Part shown: positions 1-8,954 of the stretch, piece after piece
How positions within the stretch are numbered: position 1 is the stretch's first letter
Layout: every line of letters begins with the position of its first letter
Source of the DNA: Spirosoma profusum
Lineage (GTDB): Bacteria; Bacteroidota; Bacteroidia; Cytophagales; Spirosomataceae
Assembly: GCF_014699005.1 (NCBI RefSeq)
Contig: NZ_JACWZY010000016.1
Coordinates: 1-64,000 of the forward strand
Reading direction: 5' to 3'
Length of the DNA: 64,000 bases
Position numbers and translations under genes: made by a program
The notes under the pieces: model-generated
What the model saw: only the letters and a program-made list of their open reading frames with translations
The model's database searches: none
What the model was told of the DNA's origin: nothing

Positions 1-1
1 G

Positions 2-427
2 GGCCACTTCAAAAAGGCCGGTACTACGCCTAAACGCAAACTGGTTGAATTCAAAGAATTCGAGCAAGAGCTGAATCTGGGCGAAACCCTCACGGTAGCC
101 GACATATTTGTTGAAGCTGACTTCGTTGACGTAGTTGGAACAGCAAAAGGTCGTGGTTTCCAAGGCGTTGTGAAACGTCACGGATTCGGTGGTGTAGGCG
201 GTCAAACGCACGGTCAGCATAACCGGGGTCGTCACCCAGGTTCGATCGGCGCGTGTTCGTTCCCCTCACGCGTGTTCAAAGGTCTTCGTATGGCCGGTCG
301 GATGGGTGGCAATCGCGTAAAGGTTCAAAACCTTCGTGTGCTACGTATTCTGCCCGAGCAAAACCTGCTCGTTGTTAGCGGTTCAGTTCCGGGTGCCAAA
401 AATTCATACGTTATTATCGAGAAGTAG
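2..427 (+). CDS. rplC: 50S ribosomal protein L3 (5'-truncated by window edge)
   Basis: The reading frame is open from base 2, so the N-terminal third lies outside the window and the gene is partial only because of the window edge. The visible part has the L3 signature: a [14 protein letters not shown] stretch, then a [15 protein letters not shown] loop and a [12 protein letters not shown] strand. L3 is an early-assembly protein of the large subunit near the peptidyl transferase centre. It is followed 3 bp later by rplD, in the standard S10-operon order L3-L4-L23-L2. Confidence 0.95.
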   Translation, partial: GHFKKAGTTPKRKLVEFKEFEQELNLGETLTVADIFVEADFVDVVGTAKGRGFQGVVKRHGFGGVGGQTHGQHNRGRHPGSIGACSFPSRVFKGLRMAGRMGGNRVKVQNLRVLRILPEQNLLVVSGSVPGAKNSYVIIEK

Positions 428-430
428 GTC

Positions 431-1060
431 ATGGAAGTAATCGTATATAACAGCAAGGGCGAAGACACAGGCAAAAAGGTCTCCCTTTCGGATGAGGTTT
501 TCGGCATCACGCCAAACCAGCACGCGATTTACCTCGACGTGAAACAGTACTTAGCCAACCAACGGCAAGGAACCCACAAAGCGAAAGAGCGTGCTGAAAA
601 TGCTCACTCGACTCGCAAACTGAAGAAACAAAAAGGTACAGGCGGTGCTCGTGCTGGTAGTGCTAAGTCGCCCGTATTTGTTGGTGGTGGTACCATCTTC
701 GGACCTCGCCCCCGCGACTATAGTTTCAAGCTGAACAAAAAAGTGAAATCGCTGGCTCGCCAATCGGCTTATGCCGTAAAAGCGCAGTCGAACAGCATTT
801 CGGTTATTGACAGCATCGCGCTGGAAGCTCCCCGTACAAAAGATTACATTCAGTTTCTGAATGATCTGAACGTAACGGGTCGCAAAACGCTGCTGATTCT
901 GCCCGACGTAAATACGAACGTAGTATTGTCGAGCCGGAACGTACAGAAAGCGAAAGTAACGACAGCTGCGCAGGTTAATACCTACGATCTGATGAATGCT
1001 GACCAACTGCTCATCAGCGAGGAAGCACTGTCAACCATTCAAACATTGTTTCAACAATAA
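431..1060 (+). CDS. rplD: 50S ribosomal protein L4
   Basis: A 209-residue protein of normal length for L4/L1e. It contains the conserved basic loop (KKQKGTGGARAGSAKSP, about residues 66-82) that reaches into the peptide exit tunnel, followed by GGGTIFGPRPRDYS. It lies between L3 and L23 with spacers of 2-3 bp, indicating tight translational coupling. In enterobacteria L4 represses its own operon; no such leader can be judged here because the operon start is outside the window. Confidence 0.96.
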   Translation: MEVIVYNSKGEDTGKKVSLSDEVFGITPNQHAIYLDVKQYLANQRQGTHKAKERAENAHSTRKLKKQKGTGGARAGSAKSPVFVGGGTIFGPRPRDYSFKLNKKVKSLARQSAYAVKAQSNSISVIDSIALEAPRTKDYIQFLNDLNVTGRKTLLILPDVNTNVVLSSRNVQKAKVTTAAQVNTYDLMNADQLLISEEALSTIQTLFQQ

Positions 1061-1062
1061 TC

Positions 1063-1350
1063 ATGAGCGTACTGAAACGACCAATCGTCACCGAAAAAAT
1101 GACGGGCCTTAACAAGCAAGGGAAGTATGCTTTTGAGGTTGAATTAAAGGCGAACAAACTCGAAATCGGCAAAGCCGTCGAGAAAATGTACGGCGTTAAC
1201 GTAGAAGCTGTGAATACGTTCCGGGTATACGGAAAGAAACGTAGCAAAAACATTAACGGACGTGTTGTATCGGGCAAGACCCCAACCACGAAAAAAGCAA
1301 TCGTAACGGTGGCAGAGGGCGAGGTAATTGATATTTACGCAGACCTGTAA
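1063..1350 (+). CDS. rplW: 50S ribosomal protein L23
   Basis: A 95-residue protein starting two bases after the rplD stop. It has the L23 core: an N-terminal LKRPIVTEKM segment and the central basic loop RVYGKKRSKNINGR that binds 23S rRNA. L23 forms part of the tunnel exit and is the docking site for trigger factor and SRP. Length and operon position are normal. Confidence 0.95.
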   Translation: MSVLKRPIVTEKMTGLNKQGKYAFEVELKANKLEIGKAVEKMYGVNVEAVNTFRVYGKKRSKNINGRVVSGKTPTTKKAIVTVAEGEVIDIYADL

Positions 1351-1378
1351 ACCGAGCATTGCTCTACAATAATCAGTC

Positions 1379-2203
1379 ATGGGAGTTAAAAAACTAAGAC
1401 CAGTAACGCCGAGTACACGTTTTCGCGTGGCACCCGATTTCGCGGAACTGACAGCCTCCAAGCCGGAAAAAAGCCTGCTGGAGCCCATTAAGAGAACCGG
1501 TGGCCGTAACAACGAAGGCCACCGCACTATGCGCTACATTGGAGGAGGTCATAAGCGGCACTACCGTATTATTGACTTTAAGCGCGACAAAGTCGGCCAA
1601 CCTGCCGAAGTTTTGACTGTAGAATACGATCCAAACCGTTCAGCCCGCATCGCGTTGGTGCAATACGCTGATGGTGAAAAACGCTACATCATTGCCCCAC
1701 AAGGTATCGTAATTGGTCAGAAGATTCAGTCGGGCACCGGCTCTACTCCTGACGTAGGTAACGCGCTACCACTGGCAGATATGCCGATTGGTACTATCGT
1801 TCACAACATTGAGCTGACGCCTGGTAAAGGTGGCTCGATGGCCCGTTCGGCTGGTACGTATGCACAGTTGGTTGGTCGTGAAGACAAATACGCAATCCTG
1901 CGTCTGCCTTCCGGCGAAACCCGTCGTGTATTGAGTGCTGGTATGGCAACGGTTGGTTCGGTATCGAACCCCGACCATATGAACGTAGTAATTGGTAAGG
2001 CTGGTCGGAGCCGCTGGCTGGGTATTCGCCCACGCGTTCGTGGTGTTGTGATGAACCCAGTCGATCACCCGATGGGTGGTGGTGAAGGCCGGGCGTCGGG
2101 TGGTCACCCACGTTCGCGCAATGGTCAGTACGCGAAAGGTCAGAAGACCCGTAACCGGAATAAGCCATCTGAAAAAATGATTATTAGCCGACGCAAAAAG
2201 TAA
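1379..2203 (+). CDS. rplB: 50S ribosomal protein L2
   Basis: A 274-residue protein of standard L2 length. The conserved C-terminal region ([14 protein letters not shown], about residues 224-237) contains the histidine associated with peptidyl transferase function, and an [17 protein letters not shown] segment is present near the N-terminus. It lies between L23 and S19, as in all S10 operons. Confidence 0.97.
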   Translation: MGVKKLRPVTPSTRFRVAPDFAELTASKPEKSLLEPIKRTGGRNNEGHRTMRYIGGGHKRHYRIIDFKRDKVGQPAEVLTVEYDPNRSARIALVQYADGEKRYIIAPQGIVIGQKIQSGTGSTPDVGNALPLADMPIGTIVHNIELTPGKGGSMARSAGTYAQLVGREDKYAILRLPSGETRRVLSAGMATVGSVSNPDHMNVVIGKAGRSRWLGIRPRVRGVVMNPVDHPMGGGEGRASGGHPRSRNGQYAKGQKTRNRNKPSEKMIISRRKK

Positions 2204-2212
2204 CAGATAAAA

Positions 2213-2491
2213 ATGGCACGTTCACTTAAAAAAGGCCCATATATCGATTTTCGTCTGGACAACAAAGTTCAGTTGCAAAATGACTCGGGCAAGAAATCGG
2301 TCATCAAAACCTGGTCGCGTCGTTCGATGATTTCGCCGGATTTCGTAGGCCACACCTTCGCCGTTCACAACGGAAACAAGTTCATCCCAGTATACGTAAC
2401 GGAGAACATGGTAGGTCATAAGCTTGGTGAGTTCTCACCAACGCGCAACTTCCGTGGGCACACCGCAAAGAAAGACAAGGGCAAACGATAA
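2213..2491 (+). CDS. rpsS: 30S ribosomal protein S19
   Basis: A 92-residue protein with the S19 hallmarks: [11 protein letters not shown] at the N-terminus, TWSRRSMI, and a C-terminal [17 protein letters not shown] segment. S19 binds the 16S rRNA head next to S13. It starts 9 bp after rplB and is followed by a 106-bp spacer carrying an inverted repeat, unusually long for this operon. Confidence 0.96.
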   Translation: MARSLKKGPYIDFRLDNKVQLQNDSGKKSVIKTWSRRSMISPDFVGHTFAVHNGNKFIPVYVTENMVGHKLGEFSPTRNFRGHTAKKDKGKR

Positions 2492-2495
2492 ACGA

Positions 2496-2590
2496 AAGTT
2501 GTATAGTTGTAAGGTTGAAAAGTTATAAAGTTATAAAGTTTATGAACTGCAAACCCTACAACCTAATAACTATATAACCTTACAACTCAA
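2496..2590 (+). repeat. Intercistronic inverted repeat built of short tandem words (rpsS-rplV spacer)
   Basis: A perfect 12-bp inverted repeat (AGTTGTAAGGTT at 2505-2516, AACCTTACAACT at 2576-2587) encloses tandem AGTTATAA-type words. It could fold in the polycistronic mRNA as a processing, pausing or attenuation hairpin, but it lacks a downstream U-tract, so it does not look like a terminator. Confidence 0.6.
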
Positions 2591-2597
2591 ATTCCAA

Positions 2598-2990
2598 ATG
2601 GAAGCAGTAGCAAGACTTAGAGATGTGCCCACGTCGCCCCGTAAGATGCGGTTAATCGCCGACCTGATTCGTGGTCAGCGCGTTAGCCGGGCGTTGGGTC
2701 TGTTGAAATACCAGCCACAGGCAGGTGCCGACATATTGCAGAAAGTTCTGCTCTCGGCAGTTGCTAACTGGCAGCAGAAAAATGAGGATGAGCGTATTGA
2801 AGACGCTGACCTCTACGTAAAAACGATTTTTGTCGATGGCGGTCCGATGCTGAAACGCCTGCGCCCTGCTCCTCAGGGACGTGGTCACCGGATTCGGAAG
2901 CGCTCGAACCACATTACCATCGTGGTCGACAGTGCAGCACAACCTGTACTGGATGCGGCAGAATCAGAAACCCCTGAAAACGAACAATAA
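2598..2990 (+). CDS. rplV: 50S ribosomal protein L22
   Basis: A 130-residue L22/L17e family protein. It contains the N-terminal [17 protein letters not shown] segment and the tunnel-lining beta-hairpin region [25 protein letters not shown] (split here: [15 protein letters not shown], then [10 protein letters not shown]). A short acidic C-terminal extension (about residues 115-130) follows the conserved core. It begins after the hairpin-bearing spacer and ends 6 bp before rpsC. Confidence 0.95.
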   Translation: MEAVARLRDVPTSPRKMRLIADLIRGQRVSRALGLLKYQPQAGADILQKVLLSAVANWQQKNEDERIEDADLYVKTIFVDGGPMLKRLRPAPQGRGHRIRKRSNHITIVVDSAAQPVLDAAESETPENEQ

Positions 2991-2996
2991 AAGGAA

Positions 2997-3893
2997 ATGG
3001 GACAAAAAATAAATCCAATTGGCCTGCGACTTGGTATTGTTCGGGGCTGGGAGTCGAGCTGGTACGGCGGTAAAGAATTTGCAGATAAGCTTGTTGAAGA
3101 CGAGAAAATCCGCAAATACGTAGCAGCCCGTATTCCGAAAGGAGCCATCGCTCGGGTAGTTATTGAACGGACGCTGAAACGCGTTACGTTGACGATTCAC
3201 ACAGCTCGCCCCGGTATTGTTATCGGTAAAGGCGGTGGCGAAGTCGATAAGATTAAAGAAGAGTTGAAAAAAGTAACGGGCAAAGACGTTCAGATCAATA
3301 TCTTCGAAATCAAACGGCCTGAAGTTGACGCTAAACTGGTTGGCGAAGCTATCGCTCAGCAGTTGCAGGCGCGGATTTCGTTTCGTCGGGCTATGAAGCA
3401 AGCCATTCAGTCGGCGCTTCGCGTTGGTGCTCAAGGTATCAAAGTGAAAGTATCGGGTCGTTTAGGTGGTGCTGAAATTGCCCGTTCGGAGCAATATAAA
3501 GAAGGCCGTGTACCTCTGCATACGCTACGTGCCGACATCGATTACGCTATCTCGGAAGCACAAACCGTATATGGTAAAATCGGCATCAAGGTGTGGATTT
3601 TCAAAGGTGAAGTGTACGGCAAACGTGATCTGTCTCCGGCAGCCATGATGAGCCAGGCACAAGCCGGCGAACGTAGCGCTTCTTCAAATGACCGTGGTGA
3701 CCGTCGTGGACCTCGTGGTGATCGTGAAGGTAACGACCGTGGTGGTCGTGGCCGTGGTGATCGTAACGACCGTGGTGGTAATAACCGTGGTGGCGGTGGT
3801 CAAGGTGGTAATCGCGGTGGCGGTGGCCAAGGTGGCAATCGTGGAGGTGGCGGTGGCCAGGGTGGTAATCGCGGTGGAGGACCAAGACGATAA
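2997..3893 (+). CDS. rpsC: 30S ribosomal protein S3 with Gly/Arg-rich RGG-like tail
   Basis: A 298-residue S3. The conserved body (about residues 1-215) includes the type II KH motif GKGGGEV (residues 77-83) and the C-terminal S3 domain. A tail of about 68 residues (231-298) follows, almost entirely G, R, D, N and Q, with many RGG/NRGG units that become tandem GGQGGNRGG blocks. Typical S3 is about 210-240 residues, so this is a substantial lineage-specific extension. RGG-type tails usually bind RNA; a role at the mRNA entry site is an inference. The tail is encoded by a low-complexity GGTGG-rich tract. Confidence 0.94.
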   Translation: MGQKINPIGLRLGIVRGWESSWYGGKEFADKLVEDEKIRKYVAARIPKGAIARVVIERTLKRVTLTIHTARPGIVIGKGGGEVDKIKEELKKVTGKDVQINIFEIKRPEVDAKLVGEAIAQQLQARISFRRAMKQAIQSALRVGAQGIKVKVSGRLGGAEIARSEQYKEGRVPLHTLRADIDYAISEAQTVYGKIGIKVWIFKGEVYGKRDLSPAAMMSQAQAGERSASSNDRGDRRGPRGDREGNDRGGRGRGDRNDRGGNNRGGGGQGGNRGGGGQGGNRGGGGGQGGNRGGGPRR

Positions 3894-3895
3894 AT

Positions 3896-3977
3896 TTAGT
3901 CAACAGTCGTCAGTTACCGGTCTTTAGCAATTCTATCGACTATCGACTAACCACTATCGACTACAACTTTTAGAGCT
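3896..3977 (+). repeat. Tandem CTATCGA-type words in rpsC-rplP spacer
   Basis: The 84-bp spacer holds three copies of CTATCGACTA-like words (3933-3963) with partial inverted complements (AGTCG) upstream near 3904. It has the same architecture as other word-repeat spacers in this window but an unrelated sequence. No gene or promoter is evident. Confidence 0.4.
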
Positions 3978-4409
3978 ATGTTACAGCCAAAAAGAACAAG
4001 ATTCCGCAAACAACATAAAGGAAGGATTCCAGGTATCGCGTCGCGCGGCCATGAAATCGCTTTCGGTACGTTCGGTATCAAATCGCTGGAGCCAGGACGT
4101 ATCACTGCCCGTCAGATTGAAGCCGCTCGTATTTCCGTAACCCGTGCCATGAAACGGGAAGGTCAGGTTTGGATTCGTATTTTCCCTGACAAGCCGATTA
4201 CGAAAAAGCCAGCCGAAGTACGGATGGGTAAAGGTAAAGGTGCTCCCGAATATTGGGTTGCCGTAGTGAAACCCGGCACGATTATGTTCGAAGCAACGGG
4301 TGTTGATTTAGCCACCGGCATGGAAGCACTCCGTCTGGCTGCTCAAAAACTACCTGTTCGGACCAAATTTGTGGTTCGACGTGATTATCAGGAGCAAGTC
4401 GAGGAATAA
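3978..4409 (+). CDS. rplP: 50S ribosomal protein L16
   Basis: A 143-residue protein starting [16 protein letters not shown], the canonical L16 N-terminus, with the [22 protein letters not shown] segment and the conserved RMGKGKG loop (about residues 81-87). L16 organises the A-site tRNA region of the 50S subunit. The gene order L16-L29-S17 is standard. Confidence 0.96.
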   Translation: MLQPKRTRFRKQHKGRIPGIASRGHEIAFGTFGIKSLEPGRITARQIEAARISVTRAMKREGQVWIRIFPDKPITKKPAEVRMGKGKGAPEYWVAVVKPGTIMFEATGVDLATGMEALRLAAQKLPVRTKFVVRRDYQEQVEE

Positions 4410-4429
4410 TACCCTAAGCGACGAACAAG

Positions 4430-4624
4430 ATGAAAAAAGAAGATTTAAAAGGATTGTCGGCCGACCAACTACGTACTGAAATTGGTGCTGAGCAGGACCG
4501 ACTGCAGAAACTGAATTTTGCGCATGCTGTGTCTCCAATCGAGAACCCGATGCGCATCCGCGAGAGCCGTAAACGGATTGCTCGCTTACACACAGAACTG
4601 ACAGCGAAATCGCGGCAAGCCTAA
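4430..4624 (+). CDS. rpmC: 50S ribosomal protein L29
   Basis: A 64-residue, entirely helical small protein with the L29 pattern: [17 protein letters not shown], then a basic [16 protein letters not shown] helix. It lies between L16 and S17 as expected, with a 20-bp spacer upstream and 11 bp downstream. L29 sits next to L23 at the tunnel exit. Confidence 0.94.
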   Translation: MKKEDLKGLSADQLRTEIGAEQDRLQKLNFAHAVSPIENPMRIRESRKRIARLHTELTAKSRQA

Positions 4625-4635
4625 TTAGAACGACG

Positions 4636-5043
4636 ATGGAAGAGCAACAAGCACCAGCACCGCAGGAGGAAACAACTCCGGCGGCAGCAGCAGAAACGAC
4701 TCCACAGGAAGAAGTACAAGCTCCCGTGGCCGCAGCAAAGGAAGAGCCGAAGGCAACCGCTCCCGCAACGAGCGAAGCCAAATCGGCGTCGGAACGTAAC
4801 GCTCGGAAAGAGCGTATCGGACGGGTAACCAGCAATAAAATGCAGAAAACTATTACGGTATCTATCGATCGTAAAGTGAAACACCCGTTGTACCACAAGT
4901 TTCAGACGAAAACGAAGAAACTGACGGTTCATGATGAAAATAATGAGTGTGGTATCGGCGACACGGTTCGCGTGATGGAAACCCGCCCATTAAGCAAAAA
5001 TAAGCGTTGGCGGTTAGTCGAAATCATCGAAAAAGCGAAGTAA
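4636..5043 (+). CDS. rpsQ: 30S ribosomal protein S17 with Ala/Pro/Glu N-terminal extension
   Basis: A 135-residue protein. The conserved S17 core begins at about residue 55 ([16 protein letters not shown]) and includes [19 protein letters not shown] and a C-terminal [19 protein letters not shown]. The first 54 residues are a low-complexity Ala/Pro/Glu/Thr segment absent from ordinary S17 proteins of 80-90 residues. I see no good internal start near the core, and the upstream ATG lies 11 bp after rpmC, so the extension is probably translated. Confidence 0.93.
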   Translation: MEEQQAPAPQEETTPAAAAETTPQEEVQAPVAAAKEEPKATAPATSEAKSASERNARKERIGRVTSNKMQKTITVSIDRKVKHPLYHKFQTKTKKLTVHDENNECGIGDTVRVMETRPLSKNKRWRLVEIIEKAK

Positions 5044-5046
5044 GCC

Positions 5047-5415
5047 ATGGTACAGCAAGAATCAAGATTAGGTGTAGCAGATAACAGTGGTGCTAAAGAA
5101 GTACTCGTTATCCGCGTTCTGGGCGGTACAGGCAAGCGGTATGCATCGGTCGGTGATAAAATCGTCGTAACGGTGAAACAGGCGTTGTCGTCCAGCAGCA
5201 TGAAGAAAGGAACGGTATCGAAAGCCGTTGTTGTTCGGACAAAGAAAGAGGTACGTCGGAAAGATGGGTCGTACATTCGCTTTGAAGACAATGCCGCCGT
5301 GTTGCTCAATAATAACGATGAGCCACGTGGTACCCGGATTTTTGGGCCTGTAGCCCGCGAATTGCGCGAAAAGCAATTCATGAAAATTGTATCGTTAGCC
5401 CCGGAGGTGCTTTAA
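5047..5415 (+). CDS. rplN: 50S ribosomal protein L14
   Basis: A 122-residue protein of exact family length. It begins [18 protein letters not shown], the highly conserved L14 N-terminus, and ends with the [20 protein letters not shown] helix. L14 contacts 16S rRNA helix 14 across the subunit interface. It starts 3 bp after rpsQ and ends 3 bp before rplX. Confidence 0.97.
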   Translation: MVQQESRLGVADNSGAKEVLVIRVLGGTGKRYASVGDKIVVTVKQALSSSSMKKGTVSKAVVVRTKKEVRRKDGSYIRFEDNAAVLLNNNDEPRGTRIFGPVARELREKQFMKIVSLAPEVL

Positions 5416-5418
5416 GCA

Positions 5419-5775
5419 ATGGAAAAGAAAATAACGCTACCGAAACATAAATTCCACATCAAAACGGGTGATACTGTTCTGGTGATTGGCGGTAACTCGA
5501 AAGGCCAGCGTGGCGTGGTAAAAGAAATAATCGTTGAAAAAGACCGCGCTCGTGTAGAAGGTGTTGCAATGATTACGAAACACCTCAAACCAACGGCCTC
5601 TAGTCCGCAGGGGAGCCTGGAAAAAACGGAAGGTTCAGTCCATATCAGTAATCTGAAACTGGTTGATCCAGCTACCGGCGAACCAACCCGCACGGGTCGT
5701 AAGTTGAATGATAAGGGTAAACTACAACGGTTCTCGAAAAAGACCGGCAATTTCATCCCTGACGTCCGTAAATAA
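5419..5775 (+). CDS. rplX: 50S ribosomal protein L24
   Basis: A 118-residue L24 with a KOW motif near the N-terminus (TGDTVLVIGGNSKGQRGVV, about residues 16-34) and the KHLKPTASSPQGS segment. L24 is an assembly initiator that binds the 5' domain of 23S rRNA near the tunnel exit. Position between L14 and L5 is standard. Confidence 0.95.
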   Translation: MEKKITLPKHKFHIKTGDTVLVIGGNSKGQRGVVKEIIVEKDRARVEGVAMITKHLKPTASSPQGSLEKTEGSVHISNLKLVDPATGEPTRTGRKLNDKGKLQRFSKKTGNFIPDVRK

Positions 5776-5790
5776 TAAAGGTCTAAGAAA

Positions 5791-6345
5791 ATGGCAACGC
5801 CAAGACTGAAAGAAAAATATTTGAGCGAGGTAGTTCCTCAACTGAAAGACAAGTTTCAGTATAAGTCGGTCATGCAAGTGCCGCGTCTGAGCAAAATTGT
5901 CATTAACAAAGGGATCGGAGCTGCTGTCGCTGACAAGAAACTGGTTGACGTAGGCGTCGAAGAACTGACGATGATCACGGGCCAGAAAGCCGTTCCGACC
6001 TTGTCGAAGAAGGCTGTTTCGAACTTCAAACTGCGGGAGAAAATGCCCATCGGTGCGAAGGTGACACTACGTGGCGTACGTATGTATGAATTCCTGGATC
6101 GTCTGACATCGGTATCGCTTCCACGGGTTCGTGACTTTAAAGGCATCAGCGATAAAGGATTCGATGGCCGTGGTAACTATACGTTCGGCGTGCAGGAGCA
6201 GATTATCTTCCCAGAAATCAGCATCGACAAAGTAGCTCGCATTTCAGGTATGGACATTACGTTCGTAACGACCGCGAATACCGACAACGAAAGCTACGAG
6301 TTGCTGAAAGCAATGGGAATGCCGTTTGCTAAAAGTGGTAAATAA
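5791..6345 (+). CDS. rplE: 50S ribosomal protein L5
   Basis: A 184-residue protein with L5 signatures: [14 protein letters not shown] near the N-terminus, [15 protein letters not shown], and [17 protein letters not shown] near the C-terminus. L5 binds 5S rRNA and contacts the P-site tRNA and S13. It is slightly longer than the enterobacterial protein (179), as is common. Confidence 0.96.
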   Translation: MATPRLKEKYLSEVVPQLKDKFQYKSVMQVPRLSKIVINKGIGAAVADKKLVDVGVEELTMITGQKAVPTLSKKAVSNFKLREKMPIGAKVTLRGVRMYEFLDRLTSVSLPRVRDFKGISDKGFDGRGNYTFGVQEQIIFPEISIDKVARISGMDITFVTTANTDNESYELLKAMGMPFAKSGK

Positions 6346-6368
6346 TAACCGACACAAAGGCTAAGACA

Positions 6369-6638
6369 ATGGCAAAAGAATCAATCAAAGCACGGGAACG
6401 GAAGCGTGAAGCGCTAGTTGCCAAATACGCTGCGAAACGTAAGGCTTTAAAAGAAGCCGGTGACTATATCGGTCTGGACAAGCTGCCTAAAAATGCATCG
6501 CCAGTACGTCTGCACAATCGTTGCAAACTTACAGGACGTCCCCGGGGCTACATGCGCAAGTTTGGTATTTCGCGGGTAACATTCCGTGAGATGGCATCGG
6601 CAGGTAAAATCCCAGGTGTAACCAAGGCAAGCTGGTAA
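6369..6638 (+). CDS. rpsN: 30S ribosomal protein S14 (long, zinc-free type)
   Basis: An 89-residue S14 of the long type. It has the [23 protein letters not shown] core but only one cysteine in that region, so the two-CxxC zinc ribbon of the short S14 form is absent. It lies between L5 and S8 as usual. Confidence 0.95.
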   Translation: MAKESIKARERKREALVAKYAAKRKALKEAGDYIGLDKLPKNASPVRLHNRCKLTGRPRGYMRKFGISRVTFREMASAGKIPGVTKASW

Positions 6639-6674
6639 TTCCAGATTCCATTTCTATTTGTAATTCAGTTTCCG

Positions 6675-6682
6675 TAATTTTG
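6675..6682 (+). promoter_or_regulatory. Possible internal -7 promoter element upstream of rpsH
   Basis: TAATTTTG matches the Bacteroidota -7 consensus TAnnTTTG and lies 48 bp before rpsH in a 91-bp spacer. A TTTG sits only 14 bp upstream rather than the usual 19-20, so this is a weak candidate for an internal promoter. Confidence 0.3.
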
Positions 6683-6729
6683 CGAACTCTTTTGAAAAAC
6701 AGGGATTTGCAAGTAACGCAACGCTAAGA

Positions 6730-7128
6730 ATGAATACAGATCCAATAGCAGATTACCTGACTCGTGTCAGAAACGCTATCCGTGCTCGGCACCGGGTTGT
6801 GGAAATCCCTGCTTCTAATATAAAGAAAGAAATTACCAAGGTTTTGTACGATAAAGGGTACATCCAGAACTACAAGTTCGACGATAGTACTCCACAGGGC
6901 TCTATCAAAATTGCTCTGAAGTACAACCCAACAACGAAGCAATCGGCTATCGTTGATCTGCAACGCATCAGCCGCCCAGGTCTGCGACAGTATCGGGGTG
7001 CTGACAACCTGCCACGTATCCTGAACGGATTAGGCGTTGCTATCCTTTCGACTTCGAAAGGTGTGATGACCGATAAGGAAGCGAAGACGCTGAACGTGGG
7101 CGGAGAGGTATTGTGTTACGTCTATTAA
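6730..7128 (+). CDS. rpsH: 30S ribosomal protein S8
   Basis: A 132-residue S8 beginning MNTDPIADYLTRVRNAIRA, with the C-terminal motif GLGVAILSTSKGVMTDKEA (about residues 98-116) followed by the GGEVLCYVY end. S8 nucleates the 16S central domain. It is preceded by a 91-bp spacer and followed 13 bp later by rplF. Confidence 0.96.
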   Translation: MNTDPIADYLTRVRNAIRARHRVVEIPASNIKKEITKVLYDKGYIQNYKFDDSTPQGSIKIALKYNPTTKQSAIVDLQRISRPGLRQYRGADNLPRILNGLGVAILSTSKGVMTDKEAKTLNVGGEVLCYVY

Positions 7129-7141
7129 TCCGAATTGAACG

Positions 7142-7699
7142 ATGTCACGTATAGGTAAGAAACCCATCGCCCTGCCCAGCAACGTAACGTTGTCTGTCGA
7201 CAATCAAAATGTCGTGACGGTAAAAGGGCCTAAAGGCACCCTAACCCAATCGGTTGACCCGGACATTTCGGTTGCAATCGAGGAAGGACACATTCAGGTA
7301 GCACGCCCCACCGACCAGAAGCGTCACAAAGCAATGCACGGTCTGTACCGTTCATTGGTGAACAACATGGTAACCGGTGTTAGCGAAGGCTACAAACTAA
7401 ACCTTGAAATTATTGGGGTTGGTTACAAAGCAGCTGTTAACAATAACGTTCTTGAGTTACAATTAGGCTACTCGCACAATGTGTACGTAGCAGTTCCTCA
7501 AGAGATCAAAGTAACGGCTGTTACCGAGAAAGGACAGAACCCTAAAGTATATCTGGAAGGTATCGATAAACAACTTCTTGGCGACGTAGCGGCTAAAATC
7601 CGTTCGTTGCGTAAAGTTGAGCCTTACAAAGGCAAAGGTATCCGCTTCGTTGGTGAGCAAGTTCGCCGGAAAGCTGGTAAGACTTCGTCTAAGAAATAA
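7142..7699 (+). CDS. rplF: 50S ribosomal protein L6
   Basis: A 185-residue L6 with the N-terminal MSRIGKKPIALPSNV segment, duplicated L6 domains, and the C-terminal EPYKGKGIRFVGEQVRRKAGK motif (about residues 160-180). L6 lies near the GTPase-associated centre. Length is normal. Confidence 0.96.
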   Translation: MSRIGKKPIALPSNVTLSVDNQNVVTVKGPKGTLTQSVDPDISVAIEEGHIQVARPTDQKRHKAMHGLYRSLVNNMVTGVSEGYKLNLEIIGVGYKAAVNNNVLELQLGYSHNVYVAVPQEIKVTAVTEKGQNPKVYLEGIDKQLLGDVAAKIRSLRKVEPYKGKGIRFVGEQVRRKAGKTSSKK

Positions 7700-7786
7700 T
7701 TTGTTTCAGGTTCAACGTAGCACTACGTGAAATGTTGAACCCGAAACCTGACATAATAAACGCCTATTTGGTCGGAATCAAATAAG
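7700..7786 (+). repeat. Hairpin-forming rplF-rplR spacer with two CTACGT-family motifs
   Basis: The 87-bp spacer holds GGTTCAAC followed downstream by GTTGAACC, an 8-bp inverted repeat, with further CAGGTT/AACCTG complementarity outside it. The loop contains an ACGTAG and a CTACGT motif. There is no U-tract, so it is not an obvious terminator. Confidence 0.45.
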
Positions 7787-8140
7787 ATGGCAACGAATAA
7801 ACAAGAAAGAAGACAGCGGATTAAGTTCGGTATCCGAGCTAAAGTTTCGGGTACGGCCGAGCGTCCGCGCCTGTCGGTTTTCCGTTCGAACAAAGCAATC
7901 TACGCACAACTTATCGACGACGTAGCAGGCCGCACGCTGGCAGCTGCTTCATCGGTTGAGTTGAAAAGCGAAGCTGAAGGGAATACCCTGGACACGGCGA
8001 AAAAAGTGGGCCAGCGCCTGGCCGAGAAAGCAGTTGCTCAGAACATCAGCGCAGCTGTGTTCGACCGTAACGGCTACTTATATCACGGTAAAGTAAAAGC
8101 ACTGGCCGATGCAGCCCGCGAGGGAGGCCTTAAGTTCTAA
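7787..8140 (+). CDS. rplR: 50S ribosomal protein L18
   Basis: A 117-residue L18 with [24 protein letters not shown] at the N-terminus (residues 8-31) and the C-terminal [25 protein letters not shown] segment. It binds 5S rRNA together with L5. It is followed 3 bp later by rpsE. Confidence 0.95.
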   Translation: MATNKQERRQRIKFGIRAKVSGTAERPRLSVFRSNKAIYAQLIDDVAGRTLAAASSVELKSEAEGNTLDTAKKVGQRLAEKAVAQNISAAVFDRNGYLYHGKVKALADAAREGGLKF

Positions 8141-8143
8141 GCG

Positions 8144-8662
8144 ATGAATATTAATTCAGCAAGACCGACAAAATTCAACGAAGCCGACCTGAAAGAAAAG
8201 GTGGTAGCCATCAATCGCGTAGCGAAGGTGGTAAAAGGTGGTCGCCGGTTCAGTTTTTCGGCGATCGTGGTCGTCGGCGATGGTAACGGCGTAGTTGGGT
8301 ACGGATTGGGTAAAGCCAATGAAGTAACCGACGCCATTGCAAAAGGTGTGGAAGATGCTAAGAAAAATCTGGTACAAGTTCCCCTCCTGAAACGCACGGT
8401 TCCTCACGAAATGGAAGGTAAATTCAGTGGTGGTTTTGTACTGCTGAAACCAGCTGCTCCCGGTACGGGTGTAATTGCTGGTGGTGCTATGCGGGCCGTT
8501 CTTGAATCGGCTGGTATACATGACATCCTGGCTAAATCGAAAGGTTCGTCGAACCCACACAACGTAGTAAAAGCTACGTTAGACGCTCTGCTCAAAATGC
8601 GCTTGCCGCATCAGGTGGCTTTCCAGCGTCAGGTAAGCTTGGCTAAAGTATTTAACGGTTAA
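8144..8662 (+). CDS. rpsE: 30S ribosomal protein S5
   Basis: A 172-residue S5 with the double-stranded RNA-binding-like domain ([26 protein letters not shown], described in parts: [13 protein letters not shown] then VVVGDGNG) and the C-terminal [23 protein letters not shown] region. S5 contributes to decoding accuracy. It starts 3 bp after rplR. Confidence 0.96.
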   Translation: MNINSARPTKFNEADLKEKVVAINRVAKVVKGGRRFSFSAIVVVGDGNGVVGYGLGKANEVTDAIAKGVEDAKKNLVQVPLLKRTVPHEMEGKFSGGFVLLKPAAPGTGVIAGGAMRAVLESAGIHDILAKSKGSSNPHNVVKATLDALLKMRLPHQVAFQRQVSLAKVFNG

Positions 8663-8680
8663 TAAAAAGGAGCAACTGAC

Positions 8681-8860
8681 ATGGCACGAGTACGTATCAC
8701 GCAAGTCCGCAGCACCATCAAGCGGCCGTTATCGCAAAAAAACGCTATCAAGTCGTTAGGCTTGGGCAAAATTAACCGCAGCGTTGAGCTCGAATACAAC
8801 GACGCGCTGAAAGGTGCAATCAATAAGGTGCAGCACCTGGTGAAAGTTGAAGAAATTTAA
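8681..8860 (+). CDS. rpmD: 50S ribosomal protein L30
   Basis: A 59-residue ORF read directly from the sequence: it begins MARVRITQVRSTIKRP and has the L30 ferredoxin-like core (KNAIKSLGLGKINRSVEL). An AAGGAG sequence 8 bp upstream is one of the better ribosome binding sites in the cluster. Order S5-L30-L15 is canonical. Confidence 0.95.
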   Translation: MARVRITQVRSTIKRPLSQKNAIKSLGLGKINRSVELEYNDALKGAINKVQHLVKVEEI

Positions 8861-8954
8861 GTACCTTTGCGATTCTTTTGGTTTTCGGGTCGTTTTGACG
8901 CTACGTTAAAGCCGCCAGGAGGAGCCAAAAGAATCACTTTTTACAAATAGACCA
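8861..8954 (+). promoter_or_regulatory. rpmD-rplO spacer with -7-like element and 11-bp inverted repeat
   Basis: TACCTTTG at 8862-8869 fits TAnnTTTG, though no clear -33 box lies at the right distance. A perfect inverted repeat (GATTCTTTTGG at 8871-8881, CCAAAAGAATC at 8925-8935) with a 43-nt loop containing CTACGT follows. It may form a regulatory hairpin upstream of rplO. Confidence 0.4.

Noticed and set aside
3601-3903. 100-codon His/Asp-rich frame on minus opposite the S3 tail
   Set aside because: It is the complement of the GGT/CGT-rich repeat tract encoding the RGG-like tail.
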